DNA from: Archangium minus
GTDB taxonomy: Bacteria; Myxococcota; Myxococcia; Myxococcales; Myxococcaceae
Direction: 5' to 3'
Assembly: GCF_044360475.1 (NCBI RefSeq)
Contig: NZ_CP043494.1
Coordinates: 62,001 to 126,000, forward strand
Length of the DNA: 64,000 bases
This document shows positions 33,858 through 42,919 of this stretch, piece by piece (position 1 is the first letter of the stretch; every line of letters begins with the position of its first letter). Under the pieces are notes generated by a model, which saw nothing but the letters and a program-made list of their open reading frames with translations, was not told the origin of the DNA and ran no database searches. A program made the position numbers and the translations under genes.

Positions 33858-34976
33858 CTACGGGACCTCCGGGATCTCCGTGGGCTCGGGGGTGTAGCGG
33901 GAGGTCGTGTCCCCCGTGAGCAGCACCTCTCCGGTGTGCAGCAGGGTCGCGGACGGGGTGTAGGGCACCAGGGCACCTCCCAACAGGGTCCACGTATTGG
34001 TTTCCGGATCGTACAGCTCGGCGCCCTCACTGTCGGTCGGGCCCGCCACCAGCACCTGGCCGGAGTAGAGCAGCGTCGCGGTGTGATACCTGCGCGCCCG
34101 GTGCATGGGCGCCGCCGGCGTCCACTGGTCGCTGTTCGCGTCGTACAGGTACGTCGACGCGGAGGCGCCTTCGTCGGTGTTGCCGCCCGCCACCAGCACC
34201 TTGCCGGAGTAGAGCAGCGTCGCGGTGTGGAACGCGCGGGGCTGCGGCAGCTGGGCCACCAGCCTCCAGGTATTCGTGGTGGGGTTGTAGAGCTCCGCGT
34301 TCACCCCGGAGGTGCTTCCCGTCAACAGCACCTCACCGGAGTAGAGCTTCACCGCGGCCTGGAAGGAGCCGCTCGAGCTCAGCGTGCCCGCGGACGACCA
34401 CGTGCCCTCGGCGGGATCGTACACCTCCGCGGTCTGGGTGTAGCCCAGGCGCGTCTGCCCGCCCGTGACCAGCACCTTGCCTGAATCGAGCAGCGTGGCG
34501 GTGTGTTGGGAGCGTCCCACCAGCATCGAGCCGGTAGGGCTGAAGGTGCCCGTCTCGGGGTTGTACAACTCCGCGGTCTGGATGTCGGGCCCGACGCTGT
34601 TCTGTCCGCCGGCCACCAGCACCAGGTCCGATCCGAGCCGGGTGGCGCTGGGGCTCCCGCGTGGCTCATTCAGGGAGCCCGTGGAGGTCCAGGTGTCCGA
34701 GTAGGGGTTGTACAGCTCCGCGACCGCCGCGGAGCTCCCCCTCGAGACCGAGCCGCCCAGCGTCAGCACCAGGCCCGAGCTCAGCAGCACCGTGGTGTTG
34801 CCGCCCCCACGCGGGATGCTCATGGGCTCATTGCTCGTCCACTGGGACGAGGCCGCGTCGAGTGCCTTCGCGTGGGGCGCCAAGGCGGGGGCCATCAGGC
34901 CCGTGCTTTCTCCACAACCGCTGGCCATGGGGAGCAGACCTGCGAGCACCACCGATAACCGGAGCGTCCTTTTCAT
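33858..34976 (-). CDS. kelch-repeat lipoprotein
   Basis: 372 residues from ATG 34976 ('MKRTLRLSVVLAGLLPMASGC'), a lipoprotein signal with Cys at 21; CAGGTG lies upstream. The mature protein has seven kelch-type units of about 48 residues, each with a conserved 'TATLLYSGKVLVAGG' and 'AELYNPETGTF' or 'YDPAEGTW' strand, giving one beta-propeller. It is presumably outer-surface or periplasmic, a binding protein. The same motif (tag line 'TATLLxSGKVLV') is common in myxobacteria. It runs toward the signal peptidase gene, 51 bases upstream of it on the same strand. Confidence 0.85.
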   Translation of the reverse strand: MKRTLRLSVVLAGLLPMASGCGESTGLMAPALAPHAKALDAASSQWTSNEPMSIPRGGGNTTVLLSSGLVLTLGGSVSRGSSAAVAELYNPYSDTWTSTGSLNEPRGSPSATRLGSDLVLVAGGQNSVGPDIQTAELYNPETGTFSPTGSMLVGRSQHTATLLDSGKVLVTGGQTRLGYTQTAEVYDPAEGTWSSAGTLSSSGSFQAAVKLYSGEVLLTGSTSGVNAELYNPTTNTWRLVAQLPQPRAFHTATLLYSGKVLVAGGNTDEGASASTYLYDANSDQWTPAAPMHRARRYHTATLLYSGQVLVAGPTDSEGAELYDPETNTWTLLGGALVPYTPSATLLHTGEVLLTGDTTSRYTPEPTEIPEVP

Positions 34977-35027
34977 ATGATTCACCTGGGGGGAAGGCCT
35001 CGCCACATCTGGAGAGGTTCTCACAGG

Positions 35028-35573
35028 CTACAGTGTACCGAGCCGGTCCACTGGCCAGAAGCGCAGCCAGGCCTTTCCGCTGACGTAGGTCCGTGGAAGG
35101 AAACCCCAGACATGGGAATCCGCACTGGCATTGCGGTTATCACCCAGGACGAAGAGCATGTCCTCGGGGACGCGGGCGGGGCCCCACGTGTAGGTGGGGG
35201 AGTCGGAGATGTAGGGCTCTCGCAGCGGCTGCCCGTCGACGAGCACCTGCCCGTCGCGCACCTGCACCTCCTGCCCGGACACGGCGATCACCCGTTTGAT
35301 GGAGTGGGCAGGCGGTATTCGCACCGAGCGTAGGAGTGCGGGTGGGGGCTTGAACACCACGATGTCCCCCACGCACGGCGGGTGGAAGCGATAGCTCAGC
35401 TTGTCCATCACCAGCCGATCCCCCACGGCCAGTGTCGGTACCATCGAATCCGAGACGATGAGCTGAGGCTGCACGGCGAAGGCACGCAGCAACACCATAC
35501 ACAACAGCAAAACAGCTACGGGTGCGGCGTGCCTCCACCACCTCATTCCATGGGATTGCTCGGTGTTCGCCAT
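35028..35573 (-). CDS. lepB: signal peptidase I
   Basis: 181 residues from ATG 35573 ('MANTEQSH'); a GTG at 35618 is less likely. One N-terminal membrane helix ('RHAAPVAVLLLCMVLLRAF') is followed by the S26 protease core with Ser43 in 'SDSMVPTL', Lys93 in 'SIKRVIAVSG' and 'LGDNRNASADSHVWGFLP'. It cleaves signal peptides at the outer face of the inner membrane. The order with the kelch lipoprotein below is suggestive of a shared transcript but the enzyme is generic. The family usually has additional copies elsewhere in myxobacterial genomes. Confidence 0.9.
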   Translation of the reverse strand: MANTEQSHGMRWWRHAAPVAVLLLCMVLLRAFAVQPQLIVSDSMVPTLAVGDRLVMDKLSYRFHPPCVGDIVVFKPPPALLRSVRIPPAHSIKRVIAVSGQEVQVRDGQVLVDGQPLREPYISDSPTYTWGPARVPEDMLFVLGDNRNASADSHVWGFLPRTYVSGKAWLRFWPVDRLGTL

Positions 35574-35635
35574 GCGTCGCGCGCATTCTCCTCGACTGCC
35601 GCGCGAGATGGAATCCACCCTTCAGCGCCCGGACT

Positions 35636-37072
35636 TCAGCAGCTGCCGATCGCCTCCCAGGGACCCCACTCGCTGGCACCGGGAATCTCGTTCTGGGTCC
35701 ACCACTTCGCGCGCCACAGCTTGCCGCCGTAGGTGGCCTTGTCGTCCCTCACGAAGACCTGGGTGGGGCTCCAGGCGGGCACTCCGGCGCAGGAGCCGCC
35801 ACCGGTGCCCGTGACGGAGATGGAGATGGCCGCGGAGGTGGTGCTCGCGCCGCCGTTGTCCGTGGCCCGAGCCGTCAGCGTGTAGCTACCGGCCGCCACG
35901 TTGCTCCAGGAGAAGCTGTACGGCGCGGAGGTGTCCTCGCCCAGCTTCGTGCTGCCGGCGAAGAACTCCACCCGAGCGATGTTACCATCCGCGTCCGAGG
36001 CATTGGCGGTGAGGGTGATGGTGCTGCCGGCGCTGAAGGACGCCCCGTTCGCGGGCGAGGTGAGGCTCGCGGACGGCGCCTGGTTACCGCTGCCTCCGCC
36101 GATCGCCTGGGAGATGGCCCGCAGCAGCGAGGTGGAGTCCGTGGTGTCCTGGGTGATCTCCCAGATCATCACACCACCGCCCTGCTGCGCCGCCAGCCTG
36201 GCCTTCGCCTGGATGGTGGGGATTCCGTTGTAATAGAAATCGCCAACCTGGTCCTTGTAGGGGGCCTGGGGGTCCAGCGCGACGAACTCGGCATAGGTAC
36301 GGTCCGCTGACGGAGAGCGGCCGTAGAAGGGAACACCCAACACCGCCTTGTCCTTGGGCAGCCCGCGGCCGAGCCAGTAGTTCAGCGACTGGGCGGCAAG
36401 GTCATACGTCGAGTGCGGATAGCCCCAGTCGTAGGCCATGATGTTGAGGAAATCCACGTCGGCGAAGGCCGAGCTGGGAATGCCGTCCGTGTTCATGGCC
36501 ACGACGGCCGCGGTGAGCAGCTTGCCGCGGGAATGGAGCGCCGTGCCCAGCTCCCGCATCAGCGTCCCGAAGTTCTGGGCCGAGGTCCCCGGATCCGGCC
36601 ACTCCCAGTCGATGTCCACGCCGTCCAGCCCGGCCTGCTCCACAAAGGTCACCAGGTTGTTGATGAAGGTGGCGCGAGTGCTCGCGTTGGCAGCCAGTTG
36701 CTCGAAGGGCGCGTCGTTGCCGTCCATCCAACCACCCACCGCGATGAGCACCTTGACGCCCCGTGCGTGCGCCGCGTTGACGAGCGAGCGCAGACGGGCG
36801 TCTCCACTGCTCACCCCCGTCAGGCCTCCCTGGGCCGTGGGCAGGACGAAGGCGTAGTTGATGTGGGTGAGCTTGTCGTACTGGATGGTATTGACGTCAC
36901 CCCTCCAGGTAGGGAAATAGCCGACGACCCGGGTGGAGCTCACGCGCCCTTCTGTGGTGGCCGTTGGATCCTCGAAGCCCGACGGGGTGTCGGATGCTCC
37001 AGAGCAGGCCGCCAGGGTGGTGAGGAACACGGCCCCGAACGCCAGGTGTCTGAGTGTGGATGTGTTAAGCAA
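35636..37072 (-). CDS. GH18 chitinase with Ig-like and chitin-binding modules
   Basis: 478 residues from a TTG at 37072, chosen because AGGAGGAAG stands five bases before it; the longer GTG start at 37117 has no ribosome site. The lipoprotein signal is 'FGAVFLTTLAAC'. The GH18 barrel (about 45-320) carries 'DGVDIDWEWP' with catalytic Glu157, plus 'VVGYFPTWRG' and 'FLNIMAYDWG'. An Ig/PKD-like domain follows ('PSASLTSPANGASFSAGSTITLTANASD'), then a C-terminal CBM5/12-type unit 'AWSPTQVFVRDDKATYGGKLWRAKWWTQ'. Predatory myxobacteria use such enzymes on fungal or arthropod chitin. Intact. Confidence 0.9.
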   Translation of the reverse strand: MLNTSTLRHLAFGAVFLTTLAACSGASDTPSGFEDPTATTEGRVSSTRVVGYFPTWRGDVNTIQYDKLTHINYAFVLPTAQGGLTGVSSGDARLRSLVNAAHARGVKVLIAVGGWMDGNDAPFEQLAANASTRATFINNLVTFVEQAGLDGVDIDWEWPDPGTSAQNFGTLMRELGTALHSRGKLLTAAVVAMNTDGIPSSAFADVDFLNIMAYDWGYPHSTYDLAAQSLNYWLGRGLPKDKAVLGVPFYGRSPSADRTYAEFVALDPQAPYKDQVGDFYYNGIPTIQAKARLAAQQGGGVMIWEITQDTTDSTSLLRAISQAIGGGSGNQAPSASLTSPANGASFSAGSTITLTANASDADGNIARVEFFAGSTKLGEDTSAPYSFSWSNVAAGSYTLTARATDNGGASTTSAAISISVTGTGGGSCAGVPAWSPTQVFVRDDKATYGGKLWRAKWWTQNEIPGASEWGPWEAIGSC

Positions 37073-37256
37073 GGAAACTTCCTCCTGATGACACCTAGAG
37101 AGGGAGTGCCCGCTCACTTCGGGTCAAATCACTCCTGACATTTCGAGCCCGTGCGTCGCCGCGGCCTCACGGCCAGGTCTTGGAGAGAAGAGGTGTTTTT
37201 GACTTCGCGGAAAGCCGTGTGTTGAACTACGGACCAATCGGTATCAATCGGGATCT
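37073..37256. other. upstream region of chitinase and neighbouring spacer
   Basis: No coding evidence here. It contains the chitinase promoter region on the reverse strand. The spacer continues on the plus strand to the coding remnant at 37257 and the NYN gene at 37666. Confidence 0.3.
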
Positions 37257-37502
37257 GTGGCCCCGTTGCTCAGGGACCGGCGTGCCCACGAGGAGCGTCG
37301 GTTGGTCGAGCACATCAGCCCGACGATGAAGAAAGCCGACGCGGAGATGGAGCGGCTGCGGGACATCCTCTCGCGGGAGGATGCGCAGCAACTGGAGGCG
37401 TTCATCTCGCACGAGCTCTACGCGGCCATTGATCCGGTCACCACGTTGCTTGACGAGCTGGGAGAGGTGCAGCTCCAGGTAGCGCAGCAGGCCGAGACCC
37501 CT
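37257..37502 (+). pseudogene. possible coding remnant
   Basis: A plus-strand frame with good codon bias gives 'LVEHISPTMKKADAEMERLRDILSREDAQQLEAFISHELYAAIDPVTTLLDELGEVQLQVAQQAE', a charged amphipathic helix pair, before the reading degenerates into Arg/Ser/Pro-rich noise. It has no good start. It may be a piece of a regulator or coiled-coil protein lost by deletion. Could also be a short real gene with a missed start; nothing else supports either. Confidence 0.3.
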
Positions 37503-37665
37503 CCGCCGTGCACCGGGGGCCCTCGCGAGGCTCGATGCTCCACCCGCTTCCTCAGCAGGAGCCCCCGTCGGAGGAGGGTGAGCGCTTCCGAGCTTTCCGC
37601 TGAGGCCTGCCTTGGCTCGGCGCATGGGAAGGGGCGCCAGGTCATGTTCCGGGTATTCTCCGGGC

Positions 37666-38253
37666 ATGCTCTCCGCACGCCCTCCCGCAGCCTCCTATGT
37701 GCTCATCGACGCCGAGAACGTCGACTGGGCCGTGTCCAATGTCGTGGGTCGAAAGCCCGAGGCCCAGGACCGTATGCAGTTTGATCGACTGGTGGCCTTC
37801 TGTGAGAGCCACTTCCCGGCTCCGGTGCGCTGTGTGGTGGTGCTGAACGCCAAGGGCGAGCAACTGCCGGACGTGATGCTCGGCTTTGTGCGGGCACTGA
37901 AGACGGCAGGCTGTGACGTAGCGCTCCTGTATGGCCGGCCCGATCAGAAGGTGGTGGACCTGGGCATCCTCAAGCTGCTGGAGGCGATCCGCACGCAGCG
38001 CCGCGGGGCGGCGGTGGGGCTCGCGAGCCACGACGGGGCCGACTTCGCGGACGCGCTGCGCGCGCTGCTCGAGGAGAAACGACAGGTAGCGCTGCTCGGG
38101 TTGCGCGAGTACATGAGTCAGCGGTTCCGCGAGCTTGTCCCGGCTGGGCTGGAGATCATCGATCTCGAGCTGAATGCAAAGGTATTCCAGAGACCCCTGC
38201 CGCGCCTGCTCCCGGTACGCGTGGACGAGTTCGACCCCTCGATGTTCCTGTAG
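37666..38253 (+). CDS. NYN-domain protein
   Basis: 195 residues from ATG 37666 ('MLSARPPAASYVLIDAENVDWAVSN'). The fold is of the NYN/PIN-like nuclease family: 'YVLIDAENVDWAV' gives the Asp/Asn pair, 'MLGFVRALKTAGCDVALLYG' and 'VGLASHDGADFADALRALLEEKRQVALLG' supply the later Asp residues, so metal-dependent RNA cleavage is plausible. Long 37612 start is dismissed as it lacks a ribosome site. The stop is followed immediately by repeat copy B, which can serve as a terminator. Confidence 0.75.
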   Translation: MLSARPPAASYVLIDAENVDWAVSNVVGRKPEAQDRMQFDRLVAFCESHFPAPVRCVVVLNAKGEQLPDVMLGFVRALKTAGCDVALLYGRPDQKVVDLGILKLLEAIRTQRRGAAVGLASHDGADFADALRALLEEKRQVALLGLREYMSQRFRELVPAGLEIIDLELNAKVFQRPLPRLLPVRVDEFDPSMFL

Positions 38254-38298
38254 CTCCCTCTCCCTCTGGGAGAGGGCGGGGGGTGAGGGTAGTCGTCA
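38254..38298 (+). repeat. dispersed hairpin repeat, copy B
   Basis: Stem CCCTCTCCC (38256-38264) and GGGAGAGGG (38268-38276) with loop TCT, then 'CGGGGGGTGAGGGTAGTCGTCACC', which matches copy A on the other strand. It begins right at the NYN gene stop and can double as its terminator. Confidence 0.8.
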
Positions 38299-38343
38299 CC
38301 CGCGTCTCACCCCGCATCGCAGAAATCAAAATGAACACTTGCA

Positions 38344-38366
38344 TTTGATTGTATATAACAATCAAA
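38344..38366. promoter_or_regulatory. perfect inverted repeat, candidate operator
   Basis: Half-sites TTTGATTGT (38344-38352) and ACAATCAAA (38358-38366) are exact reverse complements around a five-base ATATA spacer. In this GC-rich context a 9+5+9 AT-rich palindrome is rare by chance; it has the size of a TetR- or MarR-like operator and lies 190 bases upstream of the lipoprotein gene. No adjacent regulator gene is visible. Confidence 0.5.
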
Positions 38367-38555
38367 TCGAGCCTGTTCTCCTGTTTAACGAATGTCATTC
38401 TTCTGCACCCTCTGGCGTCGGTCCAACAGGCGATCAGACTTCGAGGCAGGTGGCTTGACCCTGACAGGGTAGATGAAGTTTTCTTCTAATCGCTGACACG
38501 CGAAGGATCGCGCTGTGACCTGTCCCGCGAGTCAGCTATTAGGGGGAAAACTCGA

Positions 38556-40739
38556 ATGTACCAGCATGGGATTTGGCACCGGTCCGCCGTGGCCGGCCTG
38601 TTTCTTGCGTTCGCAGCCTGTTCCTCGCCCTCGGACGTTCGAGGCGTAGACGGACAGAACGGCACCAATGGCAAGAATGCGACTGTTCGGCTCGTTCCGG
38701 AGCCGCCGGGAGCGAGGTGCCCGCAGGGTGGCACCGCCATCCAAACCGGCCTCGACGATAACGAGGACGGCTCCCTGAACGACGACGAGGTGGAGCAGAC
38801 CTCCTACGTGTGCAGTGGTGGCGGCAATCAGAACGGCAGTATGTCGCTCGTGAGGCTGATTCCCGAGGCCGCGGGTGCGAAGTGCGCTTCCGGTGGGACC
38901 GTTGTCCTGTCCGGCCTCGACACGAACGCCGACGGAATCCAGAGCGACACCGAGGTCTCCAGCACGCAGTACATCTGCAACAGTGATGACGGGAAGAGCG
39001 GGAGTGCGTACCTGGTGAAGCTGCTCCCCGAGCCTTCCGGTATGAACTGTTCGCGGAGTGGAACGGCCGTGCTCGGGGGCATCGACGTGAACGCCAACGC
39101 ACAGCTGGAGAGCACCGAGGTAACGACGACACAGTACGTCTGCAACAGCCTGGCGGAAATGACCGGTGCCAGTTCGCTCATCAGGCTCGATGTCGAACCG
39201 CCTGGTGCGAATTGTTCCCTGGGCGGCACGGCCGTGAAGAGTGGTCTCGACTCGAACGCCAACGGAACTCTCGACACGAGCGAAGTGACGAATACCACGT
39301 TCGTGTGCAACGGACTTCCCGGTGCCGATGGTCAGAATGGCAAGAATTCCCTCGTGCGGCTCGACCCTGTAGCCTCGGGTCCCAACTGCGCGTACGGCGG
39401 TACGGCCGTGAAGAGCGGCCTCGATTTGAATGGCGACAAGACGCTGAGTGATTCCGAGGTCACGACGACCCAGTTCGTGTGCAGCGCCGCCGAGCTCTTC
39501 CGGACGAAGTGGGCGAGCAACCCCCGGGAAAGCTACGGCTCCGGTGAGATCACCAACCTGTGGGTCCCCGTGTCGCGCCGGGTCTCGATCTACAAGACCA
39601 GCGATCAGTCACGAATCAAGCTCACTGTCTCCGACAACTTCCGGGTTGGTGTCAACTACAACGGAGGAAGCGGTTGGTACTCAGTGCGCATGAACGGTAG
39701 CTGGGTGGGTTGCGATGCTCGGCAACACAATTCGAACACATCTGGCTGGAACCAGAACCATCATCTGCCGTTCGCAAACGTCTGCCTCACTGATCAGCTT
39801 CCGAAGGGATTGTACGAGTTCGATGTGTGGTCGTTCGCGAGCGGAGGAACCAGTTACGTCGGCGCTGGAACGGCCGGCAGTTCGCTGCTCCTCGCCGAAG
39901 AGATTGACGGAACACAGCCTTACGCATTTTCAAAAGCGGGCTCTCCGACCACCACGACGAGCACGGCGTACGTCAAGGCAAGTGGGCGCGAAGTCACGTT
40001 CACGAAGCAGTCCGCGTCCACTCTGCTCAAGGTAACGCTCGCGGATACGCTCCGCGTGGGGTATAACCAGAATGGTGGCTGGGGCACCGTGATGGTACGG
40101 CTCGATGGTATCAACACCAGCTGCTACACGGGTAAGTACGATGCACAGGGAACCGGTGGTGATCTCCACAATCCCTTCGTCATGACCTGTATCCTCCCGA
40201 ACGTCTCGGCAGCTCAGCACAGGCTGGACGTTGCGCTCTCGGCGAACTCAGCAGGTGAGGCCTATCTGGGCTGGGAGCGTAGCAACCCGCTCCTCCTCGT
40301 CGAGGAGGTTTCGAATACAGGGCGCACCTACTCGAACATGAGCTTTGGGAGCGGGGAAATCTCTGGAGGTTGGGCGGGTGTCGGAGCACGGCAGATCATC
40401 CACAACGTCAGCACTGGTGGAAAGTCGGTGAAGGTCACGTACTCGGATACGTTCCGTGCGGTTGCCGGTTGTAACGGGCGCTGGGGCTTCTTCCAATTGT
40501 ATGTCGACTACCAGCCCACCGGGTGCACCAATAGCCAGCATGCGTGGGTTTCGGGTAATGTTGGTCAGGATCACCATCACCCGGCGAACCTGACGTGCAT
40601 CATTCCGAACCTGACGCCCGGCAATCACGTGTTCTCCATCTGGTCGACCACGGTGGGCTCAGATGGAGTCACTTGTGGCTCCAACCACTTCGGTTGGAAC
40701 CGTGGTCAGAATCTGCTGATGGTCGAGGAGCTGCCATAG
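38556..40739 (+). CDS. DUF7151-type repeat lipoprotein with tandem beta-domains
   Basis: 727 residues. Lipoprotein signal 'MYQHGIWHRSAVAGLFLAFAAC' with Cys at 22. A short Gly/Asn collagen-like bit ('GVDGQNGTNGKN') precedes five repeats of about 53 residues, each with the cysteine-bracketed pattern 'CxxGGTxxxxGLDxNxDGxLxxxEVxxTxYVC', including acidic, EF-hand-like 'DTNADGIQSDTEV' and 'DSNANGTLDTSEV'. This is what I know as DUF7151. The C-terminal 400 residues are three related beta-sandwiches of about 120 residues ('FRVGVNYNGGSGWYSVRMNGSWVGCDARQ'; 'LRVGYNQNGGWGTVMVRLDGINTSC'; 'FRAVAGCNGRWGFFQLYVDYQPTGC'). Surface adhesion or binding is likely, not proven. Confidence 0.8.
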   Translation: MYQHGIWHRSAVAGLFLAFAACSSPSDVRGVDGQNGTNGKNATVRLVPEPPGARCPQGGTAIQTGLDDNEDGSLNDDEVEQTSYVCSGGGNQNGSMSLVRLIPEAAGAKCASGGTVVLSGLDTNADGIQSDTEVSSTQYICNSDDGKSGSAYLVKLLPEPSGMNCSRSGTAVLGGIDVNANAQLESTEVTTTQYVCNSLAEMTGASSLIRLDVEPPGANCSLGGTAVKSGLDSNANGTLDTSEVTNTTFVCNGLPGADGQNGKNSLVRLDPVASGPNCAYGGTAVKSGLDLNGDKTLSDSEVTTTQFVCSAAELFRTKWASNPRESYGSGEITNLWVPVSRRVSIYKTSDQSRIKLTVSDNFRVGVNYNGGSGWYSVRMNGSWVGCDARQHNSNTSGWNQNHHLPFANVCLTDQLPKGLYEFDVWSFASGGTSYVGAGTAGSSLLLAEEIDGTQPYAFSKAGSPTTTTSTAYVKASGREVTFTKQSASTLLKVTLADTLRVGYNQNGGWGTVMVRLDGINTSCYTGKYDAQGTGGDLHNPFVMTCILPNVSAAQHRLDVALSANSAGEAYLGWERSNPLLLVEEVSNTGRTYSNMSFGSGEISGGWAGVGARQIIHNVSTGGKSVKVTYSDTFRAVAGCNGRWGFFQLYVDYQPTGCTNSQHAWVSGNVGQDHHHPANLTCIIPNLTPGNHVFSIWSTTVGSDGVTCGSNHFGWNRGQNLLMVEELP

Positions 40740-40853
40740 GCTGACGAATCGCTACTGGTGGCGCATCCCAGAAGAGCAAGGAGCCAGCCGAGCGCTGTCT
40801 TGTACGGCGCACTCAAAGCCAACCACGTGCCCCATGCTCTACTTCTGAGCTGG

Positions 40854-42902
40854 ATGAGCCAAGAAACTCCCACCACCCTGCGATTCACCAAGAGCCTGGC
40901 AGCGAAACTCCTCGTTGCCCTCTGTGGTGTCATCAGCATCACGCTCGGTATTCTCGTTCTCGTCGTCAACCACCAGTCCTCGCGGGTCGCCGAGGAGCAG
41001 GCGGGTCAGACCGCCATGCAGATGGCCGAGCGCCATGCGCAGATCATCAACGCGGAGCTCGATGCCGCGATCATCCCCGTCCGGACGCTCGCGCAGGCGT
41101 TCGCGGCCCAGAAGGCCGCCGGTCTGGCCGATCGCCGGCTCGCCGACATGTCGCTCCAGAAGGTTCTCGAGGAGAACCCCAAGCTCCTTGGCCTCTGGAC
41201 GGGATGGGAGCCGAATGCGTTCGACGGACTCGACGCAAAATACGTGAACACGCCGGGCTCGGACGCCACCGGACGCTACATCCCGTATTGGAACCGTGGC
41301 GGTGGACACATCACGCTGGAGCCACTGGCCGACTACGAGAAGGAAGGCGCGGGTGACTACTACCTCCTCGCGCGCAGGAGCGGAAAAGAGACGATCATCA
41401 ATCCCTACGTCTACACCGTGGCGGGCAAGCCGGTCCTGATGACGAGTGTGTCCGTGCCGATCCTTCTCAATGGCAAGGTCGTCGGTGTCGTCGGTGTTGA
41501 TCTCTCACTCGATCAGATCCAGAAGCAGGTCTCGGAGATCACCCCCTTCGAGACAGGGTACGCGGTGCTTGTCTCGAACAACGGCACGTTCGTTGCGCAC
41601 CCGTCCGCGGAGCGACGTGGGAAGCAACTCGGCACCTCTCCCGCCGAGGATCTGGTGAAGACCGCTCTCTCAAGCGTCAGCGCGCTCACCGGGCGGGTCC
41701 ACTCGGAGGTGCTCGGCACCGGGACGATCGAGGTGGTGGTTCCGCTCCGCGTCGGTGAGACCGTGACGCCCTGGGCGCTCGCCATCTTCGCCCCCCTCGA
41801 CAAGGTGCTCGCGCCGGCTCGCGAGCTGAGAGAGTTCACGCTCGCTCTCGGAGCGCTCTCGCTCCTCGCGCTCGGCGTCGCCGTCCTCATCGTGATCCGC
41901 CGTGTCACGAAGCCGCTCGAGACGATCTCCTCCGTCGCCACCCGCATCGCAAGCGGCGATCTGACCGTCGAACTGAACCACCGCTCCGAGGATGAGATCG
42001 GCATTCTCTCCGATGCGTTCCGCTCCATGCGCGACCGGCTGGCGCAGGTGATTGGCGAGGTCCGCAACAGCGCGGTGGCGCTCTCATCGGCCGCATCGCA
42101 GGTATCGACGACGTCCCAGTCTCTCGCGAGTAGCACGAGCGAGCAGGCCGCCACCTTCGAGGAGATGACGACCAGCCTCGAGTCCATGAGCGCATCCATC
42201 ATCAAGAACGCCGACAGCAGCCGCCAGGTGGAGGCGATCGCGTACAAGGGAGCGGTCGAGGCGGAGGAGAGCAGCCGGGCGGTGGCCGAGACGGTGGGTG
42301 CGATGAAGCAGATCGCCTCGCGCATCTCCGTCATCGAGGAGATTGCCTATCAGACGAACCTCCTCGCGCTGAATGCCGCCATCGAAGCCGCGCGGGCGGG
42401 CGTGCAAGGAAAGGGGTTCGCGGTCGTTGCGTCCGAGGTCCGCAAGCTCGCGGAGGGAAGCCAGAGCGCCGCGAAGCAGATCGTCACGGTCGCGTCGGAC
42501 AGCGTGAAGATCGCCGAGAAGTCGAGCCAACGGCTGAGTGAGCTCGTCCCGGCGATCGGTACGACGTCGCAGCTGGTGAAGGACGTTGCCGCCACCTCGA
42601 GCGAGCAGTCGTCGAGCGTCGGTCAGATCAACAAGGCGATGAACGAGCTGAACGAGGTGACGCAGCGGAACGCGACGTCGGCCGAGGAGCTGTCGGGCAC
42701 CGCCGAAGAGATGGCGGCGCAGGCGCAGAGCCTGCTGCAAACGGTGAGCTATTTCCGCGTGGGAGTGGCCAATGTCCACTACATGGATCGCTTTCGCTCT
42801 GGCGAGCAGTCCTTCACGAGCGCGCCTCCTGTCTCGCCCACGCCTCACCTCATGGCGCGAACGCGTGGGCGAGCGGCGATGGGCATGTCATCACCTGACT
42901 GA
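40854..42902 (+). CDS. methyl-accepting chemotaxis protein (dCache)
   Basis: 682 residues from ATG 40854; the upstream extension from 40758 is not conserved and lacks a ribosome site. TM1 is about 18-40 ('LLVALCGVISITLGILVLVV'), then a double-Cache sensor (about 45-320: 'GLWTGWEPNAFDG', 'YYLLARRSGKETIINPYVYTVAGKPVLMTSVSVPI', 'GVVGVDLSLDQIQKQV'), TM2 about 325-345, HAMP about 346-398, and the signalling hairpin with the invariant tip 'EEIAYQTNLLALNAAIEAARAG' (494-515). No CheR-tethering pentapeptide at the C-terminus. Signal unknown; dCache often binds amino acids or amines. No che genes are adjacent. Confidence 0.9.
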   Translation: MSQETPTTLRFTKSLAAKLLVALCGVISITLGILVLVVNHQSSRVAEEQAGQTAMQMAERHAQIINAELDAAIIPVRTLAQAFAAQKAAGLADRRLADMSLQKVLEENPKLLGLWTGWEPNAFDGLDAKYVNTPGSDATGRYIPYWNRGGGHITLEPLADYEKEGAGDYYLLARRSGKETIINPYVYTVAGKPVLMTSVSVPILLNGKVVGVVGVDLSLDQIQKQVSEITPFETGYAVLVSNNGTFVAHPSAERRGKQLGTSPAEDLVKTALSSVSALTGRVHSEVLGTGTIEVVVPLRVGETVTPWALAIFAPLDKVLAPARELREFTLALGALSLLALGVAVLIVIRRVTKPLETISSVATRIASGDLTVELNHRSEDEIGILSDAFRSMRDRLAQVIGEVRNSAVALSSAASQVSTTSQSLASSTSEQAATFEEMTTSLESMSASIIKNADSSRQVEAIAYKGAVEAEESSRAVAETVGAMKQIASRISVIEEIAYQTNLLALNAAIEAARAGVQGKGFAVVASEVRKLAEGSQSAAKQIVTVASDSVKIAEKSSQRLSELVPAIGTTSQLVKDVAATSSEQSSSVGQINKAMNELNEVTQRNATSAEELSGTAEEMAAQAQSLLQTVSYFRVGVANVHYMDRFRSGEQSFTSAPPVSPTPHLMARTRGRAAMGMSSPD

Positions 42903-42919
42903 GACCGTACCCGCCGTGA

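Larger units (their letters stand above)
38254..38555. other. 302-base spacer upstream of DUF7151 lipoprotein
   Basis: Contains repeat copy B (38254-38298), an AT-rich patch at about 38320-38400 and a perfect inverted repeat at 38344-38366. No gene is seen. The AT-rich patch contrasts with the surroundings and may come from elsewhere. Confidence 0.5.
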
